Origin: Rhizomys pruinosus
Lineage: Eukaryota > Chordata > Mammalia > Rodentia > Spalacidae
Assembly: GCA_009823505.1 (NCBI GenBank)
Contig: VZQC01001071.1
Span: 767,092-831,091, forward strand
DNA length: 64,000 bases
Direction: 5' to 3'
Shown here: positions 57,631 through 64,000 of the stretch, in pieces
Layout: every line of letters starts with the position of its first letter
How positions within the stretch are numbered: the first letter of the stretch is position 1
The notes under the pieces: generated by a model
What the model saw: the letters and a program-made list of their open reading frames with translations, nothing else
What the model was told of the DNA's origin: nothing
The model's database searches: none
Program-made: the position numbers and the translations under genes

Positions 57631-57726
57631 TTCACCATTTCAGTCCATTTTCTGATGCAGTCTTTCTGTTGTTCTTTTACTATGCCTCCCTCTCCATGAG
57701 AAATATTTATATCTGGGTTGTTGGTA

Positions 57727-60700
57727 CTAGCATCCACATATGAGGGACACCATTTGTCGTTTGTTTTTCTGGGACTGTGTTACTTCACTTAACATAATGT
57801 CTTCCAGCTCCATCCATTTACCTGCAAATTTCATGATGTTGTCCCTCTTTACTGCTGCATAGTATTCCATTGTATACATGTACCACATTTTCTCTATCCA
57901 CTCGTCAGTTGAAGGGCACCTGGGCTGGTTCCAGCTTTTTGCTATTGTGAACAGAGCTGCAATAAACATAGCTGTGCATGTATCTTTGCAGTAAGTTGTG
58001 TCTTGTGGGTATATACCCAGGAGTGGTATGACTGGGTCAAATGGAAGGCTCATTTTGAGTCTTCTAAGGGTTCTCCACACTGCTTTCCATAGTGGCTGTA
58101 CAAGTTTACATTCCCACCAGCAATGGATGAGTGTTCCCCTTTCCCCACAACCTCTCCAGCACTTGGTATCATTCATGTTCCTGATCCTAGCCAGTCTTAT
58201 TGGAGTAAGGTGATATCTCAGAGTGGTTTTAATTTGCATTTCCTTAATTATCAGAGATGTTGAACACTTCTTAAGATGTTTCTCGGCCATCTCTAACTCC
58301 TCCTCTGTGAAGTCTCTATTCAGATCTTTGCTCCATCTTTTGAATGATTCATTTGTTTTCTTTCTTCTTTGTTTTTTGAGTAGCTTGTATACTCTGGAAA
58401 TTAATGCTTTGTCAGATGTATCTGCTGTGAAGGTTTCCTCCCACTCTGTGGGTCTTCTCCTCACTTCCTTTATTGCTTCCTTTGATGTACAGAAGCTTTT
58501 GAGTTTAATGAGGTCCCATTTGTCAATTGTCGATCTTATTTCTTGTGCAGCTGCTGTCTGATTTAGGAAGTCTTTTCCTACACCTATGTCTTGTAGTCTG
58601 CTGCCAAGCTTCTCTTCTATCACCTCCAGAGTTTGGGGTTTCACGTTGAGGTCTTTGGTCCATCTGGAGTTGACCTTTGTACAAGGTGAGAGGTAGGGGT
58701 TTAATTTCATTCTTCTACAAGTGGTGATCCAGTTTTGCCAGCACCACTTGCTGAAGATGCTGTCTTTCTTCCATTGTGTCTTCTTGGCCCCCTTGTCAAA
58801 TATGAGGTGGCTGAAATTGTATGAGCTCAGGTTTGGATCTTCAGTTTTATTCCATTGGTCAACTGGTCTGTTTTTGTGCCAGTACCAGGCTGTCTTTATG
58901 ACTATAGCCCTATAGTATAGTTTGATGTCTGGTATAGCGATCCCCCCTGTATTGCTCTTTTCACTCAGGGTTGCTTTGGCTATTCGGGGTCTTTTGTTTT
59001 TCCAAATGAAATTGAGGATTTTTTTTTCCAGGCCTGTGAAGAAACTCTTGGGGATTCTGATTGGGATCGCATTAAATCTGTACACTAGTTTGGGTAGGAT
59101 GGACATTTTTACTATATTTATTTTCCCAATCCATGAGCATGGGAGGTTTGTCCATCTTCTGATGTCTTCCTCAATTTCCTTTTTCAGGGGTTTAAAATTT
59201 TTGTTGTAGAGATCCTTGGTGTCTTTGGTTAGGTTTGTTCCTAGGTATTTTATTGTTTTTGAGGCTATTGTGAGTGGGAAGGTCTCCTTGTAGTCCTTCT
59301 TCAATTGCTTGTTGTTGGTGTACAGAAAGGCTACTGATTTTTCTAGGTTTATTTTGTATCCTGCCACTTTACCAAAGCTCTTAATCGTTTCTAGGAGTTT
59401 TCTGGTGGAGTTCTTAGCATCCCTTAGGTAGACAATCATATCATCAGCAAAAAGGGATAGCTTGACTTCCTCTTTTCCAATTAGAACTCCTTTAATTTCC
59501 TTTTCTTGCCTTATTGCCCTAGCTAGGGTTTCTAGCACTATATTGAAGAGGAGTGGTGACAGGGGGCAGCCTTGCCGAGTTCCTACCTTTAAGGGGAATG
59601 CTTCTGTCATTTCCCCATTTAGGATGATATTGGCTGTGGGTTTTCTGTATATGGCTTTGATTACATTGAGGAATGATCCCTCCAGACCAATTCCCTCCAG
59701 GACTTTAAACATGAAAGGGTGCTGGATTTTGTCAAAGGCTTTCTCCGCATCAATTGAGATGATGGCGTGGTTTTTGTCCTTCAGTCCATTGATATGTTTG
59801 ATGATGTTTATTGATTTTCGTATGTTGAACCATCCCTGCATGTCTGGTATGAATCCAACTTGGTCATGGTGGATGATTTTCTTGATGTGAGTCTGTATGC
59901 GATTTGCCAGAATCCTGTTTAGAATTTTGGCATCTGTGTTCATTAGGGAGATGGGTCTATAGTTCTCCTTTTTGGTTGTATCTTTCCCTGGTTTTGGTAG
60001 TAGCGTAATGCTGGCTTCATAGAAGGAATTTGGGAGAAGTCCCTCCATTTGTATCCTTCTAAACAATTTAAGTAGTAATGGTTGTAAGTCTTTACGAAAT
60101 ATTTTATAGAATTCTGCCGTGAATCCATCCGGGCCTGGGCATTTTTTGGTTGGGAGGCTACTTATTACATCTTCGATTTCTTCCTGTACTATTGGTCTGT
60201 TTAGGCTGTCGATCTCTTCTTGGTTGAGCTTTGGTGATTCCCAGGATTTCAGATATTCATCCATTTCTTCTAGGTTTTCAAACTTAGTAGAATATAAGTT
60301 TTTGAAGTAGTCCCGTATGATTGTCTGGATCTTTTCATTGTCTGTTGTGATATTTCCCCTTTCATCACAGATTCTATTGATTTGGAGTTGTTCCCTCTTT
60401 CTTTTGGTTAACTGGGCTAGAGGTCTGTCTATCTTGTTTATTCTCTCAAAGAACCAACTTTTGGATTCATTGATTTTTTGTATGGTTTTCTTTGTTTCTA
60501 TTTCATTGATCTCTGCTCTGATTTTTGTTATTTCTTCTTGTCTGCTCCGTTTAGGGTTCATTTGTTGTTGTCTCTCAAGTATTTTTAGCTGCAGTGTTAG
60601 ATCGTTCACTTGTGCTCTTTCTGTTTTTTTAATGTGGGCACTTAGAGCTATAAACTTCCCTCTTAGGATTGCTTTAAGAGTGTCCCATAGATTTTGCTGT

Positions 60701-61548
60701 GTTGTTTTATCATTGTCATTCAGTTCCAGGAATGTTTTTATTTCTTTCTTTATTTCTTCCTTGACCCACTCATTATTCAGGAGAGTGTTGTTTAGTCTCC
60801 ATGTGTTCCTGTAGGTTGTAGGGTTTATTCTGGTGTTGATATTGAGTTTTATTGCACTGTGGTCTGATAGAATGCATGAGATTATTTCAATCTTTTTATA
60901 TTTGTTGAGTTTTTTCCTGTGTCCCAGTATATGGTCTATTTTGGAGAATGTTCCATGAGGTGCTGAGTAGAAAGTGTATTCTCTGGTGTTTGGGTGAAAT
61001 ATTCGATAGATGTCTGTGAGGTCCATTTGGTGTATTGTGTCATTTAGTTCAGATGTCTCTCTGTTTATCCTTTGTCCTGTTGATCTGTCTAGGGGACTTA
61101 ATGGGGTATTGAAGTCCCCTAGTATTAGTGTGCTGGGGTTAATCTGTGCCTTGAGATCCTGAAGAATTTTCTTTATAAAGTTTGGTGCACCGGTGTTTGG
61201 TGCATATATGTTTATGACTGTGAAATCTTCATCATTAATTGTTCCTTTAATAAAGATGTCATGACCCTCTTTGTCTCTTTTGATTTCTTTTGCTTTGAAG
61301 TCTATTTTGTCTGATATTAGAATAGCCACACCTGCTTTCTTTTTGGTACCATTTGCTTGAAATACTCTCTTCCATCCCTTCACGTTAAGTTGATGCCTAT
61401 CCTTGAGATTGAGATGGGTTTCTTGTAGACAGCATATAGATGGGTTTTGTTTCCTAATCCATTCTCCCAGAATATGCCTTTTTATTGGGGAGTTTAGCCC
61501 ATTAATATTTAAGGTTATAATTGAAAGATGGATGTTGCTTCCTTTCAC
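57727..61548 (-). CDS. L1 ORF2 protein: endonuclease and reverse transcriptase, uninterrupted
   Basis: ORF2p nicks target DNA at AT-rich sites and primes reverse transcription of L1 RNA there (target-primed reverse transcription, in the nucleus). The frame is open for 1273 residues, the normal length. The endonuclease residues are N14, E43, D145, N147, T192, D205, S228, D229 and H230. A PCNA-binding-like box lies around residue 407-415 (IQTIIRDYF). RT has D600 and the FADD motif at 700-703. The Cys-rich C-terminal motif has C1130, C1134, C1143 and C1147. All of these are at human ORF2p numbering. The position of human Met1 is GTG here; the next stop upstream is a TAG 14 codons away, with no ATG between. 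Translation would need the AUG-independent mode known for L1, or the copy is not translated. The truncated ORF1 means it could only act in trans. Confidence 0.93.
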   Translation of the reverse strand: MKGSNIHLSIITLNINGLNSPIKRHILGEWIRKQNPSICCLQETHLNLKDRHQLNVKGWKRVFQANGTKKKAGVAILISDKIDFKAKEIKRDKEGHDIFIKGTINDEDFTVINIYAPNTGAPNFIKKILQDLKAQINPSTLILGDFNTPLSPLDRSTGQRINRETSELNDTIHQMDLTDIYRIFHPNTREYTFYSAPHGTFSKIDHILGHRKKLNKYKKIEIISCILSDHSAIKLNINTRINPTTYRNTWRLNNTLLNNEWVKEEIKKEIKTFLELNDNDKTTQQNLWDTLKAILRGKFIALSAHIKKTERAQVNDLTLQLKILERQQQMNPKRSRQEEITKIRAEINEIETKKTIQKINESKSWFFERINKIDRPLAQLTKRKREQLQINRICDERGNITTDNEKIQTIIRDYFKNLYSTKFENLEEMDEYLKSWESPKLNQEEIDSLNRPIVQEEIEDVISSLPTKKCPGPDGFTAEFYKIFRKDLQPLLLKLFRRIQMEGLLPNSFYEASITLLPKPGKDTTKKENYRPISLMNTDAKILNRILANRIQTHIKKIIHHDQVGFIPDMQGWFNIRKSINIIKHINGLKDKNHAIISIDAEKAFDKIQHPFMFKVLEGIGLEGSFLNVIKAIYRKPTANIILNGEMTEAFPLKVGTRQGCPLSPLLFNIVLETLARAIRQEKEIKGVLIGKEEVKLSLFADDMIVYLRDAKNSTRKLLETIKSFGKVAGYKINLEKSVAFLYTNNKQLKKDYKETFPLTIASKTIKYLGTNLTKDTKDLYNKNFKPLKKEIEEDIRRWTNLPCSWIGKINIVKMSILPKLVYRFNAIPIRIPKSFFTGLEKKILNFIWKNKRPRIAKATLSEKSNTGGIAIPDIKLYYRAIVIKTAWYWHKNRPVDQWNKTEDPNLSSYNFSHLIFDKGAKKTQWKKDSIFSKWCWQNWITTCRRMKLNPYLSPCTKVNSRWTKDLNVKPQTLEVIEEKLGSRLQDIGVGKDFLNQTAAAQEIRSTIDKWDLIKLKSFCTSKEAIKEVRRRPTEWEETFTADTSDKALISRVYKLLKKQRRKKTNESFKRWSKDLNRDFTEEELEMAEKHLKKCSTSLIIKEMQIKTTLRYHLTPIRLARIRNMNDTKCWRGCGERGTLIHCWWECKLVQPLWKAVWRTLRRLKMSLPFDPVIPLLGIYPQDTTYCKDTCTAMFIAALFTIAKSWNQPRCPSTDEWIEKMWYMYTMEYYAAVKRDNIMKFAGKWMELEDIMLSEVTQSQKNKRQMVSLICGC

Positions 61549-61604
61549 TTTATTATTTATTTGGACTTCTAGCCTCTGATGTTGCTCCTATGGTTCTGTT
61601 TTTA

Positions 61605-61884
61605 TTAGTTTCTTTTGCTAGGTGTTTGAGGATTGTTGCTCCTCTCTTCTGCCCTTTGAATTGCTTCAAGTATTTTATGAAGAGTTGGTTTTCCAGATAG
61701 GTATTCCATCATCTTGTTTATGTCATGGAAGATTGTTCTCTCTCCTTCAACTATAATTGACATTTTTGCTAGGTAAAGTATTCTGGGTTGGCATCCATAG
61801 TCCCTTAACACTGGGAATGCTTTGCTCCATGTTCTTCTTGCTTTCATGGTTTGAGGTGAGAAGTCAGTTGTGATTCTGATGGGT
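61605..61884 (-). pseudogene. L1 ORF1 C-terminal fragment
   Basis: About 92 codons of the ORF1 C-terminal domain remain (IRITTDFSPQTMKARRTW, PRILYLAKMSIIVEGER, HDINKMMEYLSGKPTL), ending SKRN and stop. The rest, including the coiled coil and RRM, is missing: the sequence switches to the 134-bp array at 61884/61885. The apparent start codon of this frame lies in array DNA, so it has no natural start. Confidence 0.88.
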
Positions 61885-64000
61885 GCCCACAACCCCCTAC
61901 CTGCGGCAGAGGTGGCAGATGCTTGCCCAGGTAACTACCCAGCGGCCCGCACCAAGGCGCAGACCATTAGCCCTGGACCCTCTGGTCCCGGTGGGAAAGA
62001 AAGACCTAGGACGGTCCTGCCCACGACCCCCTACCTGCGGCAGTAGCAGCAGATGCTTGCCCAGGTACCTTCCCCGCAGCCCGCACCAAGGTGCAGACCA
62101 CTAGCCCTGGACCCTCTGGTCCTGGCAGAAAAGAAAGATGTAAAATGGTCCCGCCTATGACCCCCTACCTGCGGCAGAGGCAGCAGATGCTTGCGCAGGT
62201 AACTACCCCGCTGCCCGCACCAAGGAGCAGACCACTAGCACCGGAACCTCTGGTCCTGGCGGGAATGAAAGACGTAGGGCAGTGCCGCCCGTGACCCCCT
62301 AACTGCGGCAGAGACAGCAGATGCTTGCCCAGGTAACTACCCCTGGGCCCGCACCAAGGCGCAGAACACTAGCCCCGGACCCTCCGGTCCCAGCGGGAAA
62401 GAAAGACGTAGGACGGTCCCTCCCATGAACCCCTACCTGCGGCAGAGGCGGCACACACTTGCCCAGATAACTACCCCACGGCCCGCACCAAGGCGCAGAC
62501 CACTAGCCCCGGCCCCTCTGGTCCCGGAGGTAAAGAAAGACGTAGGACGGTCCCGCCCAAGACCCCCTACCTGCGGCAGAGGCAGCAGATGCTTGCCCAG
62601 GTAACTACCCTGCGGAACGCACCAAGGTGCAGACCACTAGCCCTGGACCCTCTGGTCCCGGCGCGAAAGAAAGGCATAGGACGGTCCCGCCAACGACCCC
62701 CTACCTGTGGCAGAGGCAGCAGCTGCTTGCCCAGGTAACTACCCCGTGGCCCGCACCAAGGTTTAGACCACTAGCCCCGGACCCTCTGGTCCCGGTGGGA
62801 AAGAAAGATGTAGGACAGTCCCGCCCACAACCCCCTACCTGCGGCAGAGGCGGCAGATGCTTGCCCAGGTAACTACCCCACGGCCCACACCAAGGTGCAG
62901 ACAACTAGCCCCGGACCCTCTGGTCCCGGAGGTAAAGAAAGACGTGGGACGGTCCCTCCCACGACCCCCTACCTGCGGCAGAGGCAGCAGATGCTTGCCC
63001 AGGTAACTACCCGGTGGCCAGCACCAAGGTGCATACCACTAGCCCCGGACCCTCTGGTAACGGCGGGATAGAAAGATGTAGGACGCTCCCGCCCACGACC
63101 CCCTAACTGCGGCAGAGGCGGCAGATGCTTGCACAGGTAACTAACCTGCGGCCCGCACCAAGATGCAGATGACTAGCCTCGGTCCCTCTGGTCCTGGCGG
63201 GAAAGAAAGACATAGGAAAGTCCCGCCCACGACCACCTACCTGCGGCAGAGGCAGCAGATGATTGCCCAGGTAACTACCCCATGGCCCGCACAAAGGTGC
63301 AGACCACTAGCCCCGTACCCTCTGGTCCAGGTGGGAAAGAAAGACGTAGGATGGTCTCGCCCACGACCCCCTACTTGCGGCAGAGGCAGCAGATGCTTGC
63401 CCAGGTAACTATCCTGCGGCCTGCACCAAGCTGCAGACAACTAGCCCCGGACCCTCTGGTCCCAGCGCGAAAGAAAGACGTAGGATGGTCCCGCCCACGA
63501 CCCCCTACCTGCGGCAGAGGCAGCAGATGCTTGCCCAGGTAACTACCCGGCGTCCCGCACCAAGGTGCAGACCACTAGCCCTGGAATATTGGTCACGGTG
63601 GGAAAGAAAGATGTAGGACAGTTTGGCCCATGACCCCCTCCCGGCAGCAGAGGCGGCAGATGCTTGCCCAGGTAACTACCCCGCGGCCCCCAACAAGGTG
63701 CAGACCACTAGCCATGGACCCTCTGGTCTCGGCGCGAAAGAAAGACATAGGACGGTCCCGCCCATCACCACCTACCTGTGGCAGAGGCAGGAGATGCTTG
63801 CACAGGTAACTACCCCGTGGCCCGCACCAAGGTGCAGACCACTAGCCGCGGACCCTCTGGTCCCAGCGGGAAAGAAAGATGTAGGATGGTCCCGCCCACG
63901 ACCCCATTCCTGCGGCAGAGGAGGCAGATGCTTGCCCAGGTAACTACCCCACAGCACGCACCAAGGTGCAGACCACTAGCCCCTGCCCCTCTGGTCCCGG
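61885..64000. repeat. 134-bp GC-rich tandem array
   Basis: The CTACCTGCGG landmark recurs at 61897, 62031, 62165, 62299, 62433, 62567, 62701, 62835, 62969, 63103, 63237, 63371, 63505, 63639, 63772 and about 63906. That is fourteen intervals counted by position, thirteen of 134 and one of 133, plus a last of 134. Units differ by scattered substitutions, mostly at CpG sites, and hardly at all in length. Each has CCGCCCACGACCCCC, GCAGATGCTTGCCCAGGTAAC and GGGAAAGAAAGACGTAGGA. 134 is not divisible by three, so the open frames of 60-106 codons through it are incidental. The array runs past the window end. Confidence 0.95.

Larger units (their letters stand above)
55440..61884 (-). mobile_element. 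L1 with intact ORF2 and an unusual 2.3-kb composite 3' region
   Basis: Read on the minus strand the order is: ORF1 C-terminal part (61884-61605), a short inter-ORF gap, a complete ORF2 (61548-57727), and a short L1 3' UTR (57726 to about 57575). Then come about 1.45 kb of unidentified sequence, a 367-bp LTR-like unit (56125-55759) and a second L1-style 3' tail with AATAAA-type ending (55758-55440). The 5' truncation lies inside ORF1, right against the 134-bp tandem array. I found no target duplication. The left end runs into T-rich sequence at 55400-55440. Confidence 0.85.

Noticed and set aside
57998..60814. Plus-strand frames up to 165 codons across 58-61 kb
   Set aside because: These are antisense shadows of the minus-strand L1 ORF2.
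61883..63957. Proline/arginine-rich frames of 60-106 codons on both strands
   Set aside because: They follow from the 134-bp array lacking stops in some frames. The unit is not a multiple of three, so no frame persists through it.
61885..64000. CRISPR-like or protein-coding zinc-finger-like repeat
   Set aside because: The units are direct tandem copies with no unique spacers, the organism is a mammal, and there is no C2H2 pattern.

Overview
This window is non-coding DNA from a muroid rodent, packed with transposable elements. The evidence is the SINE content. There are about two dozen B1 copies (7SL-derived, with the CAAAAAGACC-type tail), six full or near-full plus-strand B2 copies, one clean minus-strand B2, several older B2/B3-like copies, and composite ID/B1 (B4-like) SINEs. 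It also holds MaLR-type LTRs and rodent-type L1s whose ORF1 has a 42-bp-repeat coiled coil. I cannot name the species. I find no intact host protein-coding gene and no tRNA, rRNA or snRNA gene. The only long open frame is an L1 ORF2.

Layout: 0-13.9 kb is SINE-rich, with a twin-primed L1 (481-1711), a 26-bp minisatellite (4.77-5.15 kb) and a MaLR LTR (12.03-12.41 kb). An almost complete but decayed L1 lies on the plus strand at about 13.99-21.55 kb, with a 5' UTR carrying 115-bp monomers, ORF1 and ORF2, and one B2 in each ORF. From 22 to 33 kb there are sparse single-copy stretches, a clean 5'-truncated L1 with a 15-bp target duplication (23518-24449), a class-II-ERV-like LTR and old L1 pieces. 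From 33.0 to 38.55 kb lies a peculiar head-to-head inverted structure with a single undetermined base at 36506. One arm looks like an error-rich copy of the other. At 39.5-42 kb is a GC-rich processed pseudogene of an unidentified gene, broken by a B2. At 42.84-44.80 kb is a complete non-autonomous LTR element with ATCAG target duplications. From 45 to 55 kb there are more SINEs and L1 tails.

The right end is the most interesting part. On the minus strand, 61884 to 57727 holds the C-terminal part of L1 ORF1 and a full 1273-residue ORF2. All endonuclease, reverse-transcriptase and Cys-rich landmark residues sit at the numbering of human ORF2p, but the start position has no ATG. Downstream, the L1 has an unusual 2.3-kb 3' region: a normal short L1 3' UTR, then about 1.5 kb of unidentified sequence, then a 367-bp LTR-like unit (TG...CA), then a second L1 3' tail. 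Almost identical pieces recur at 33-38 kb. The L1 is cut off inside ORF1 and abuts a strictly periodic 134-bp GC-rich tandem array (61885 to the window end, about 16 units, continuing outside).

Functionally the window is a record of retrotransposition. L1 provides the machinery (one copy is possibly still competent for ORF2 protein), B1/B2/B4 SINEs and the pseudogene are its passengers, and LTR elements add a second layer. Identities given are by-eye comparisons.
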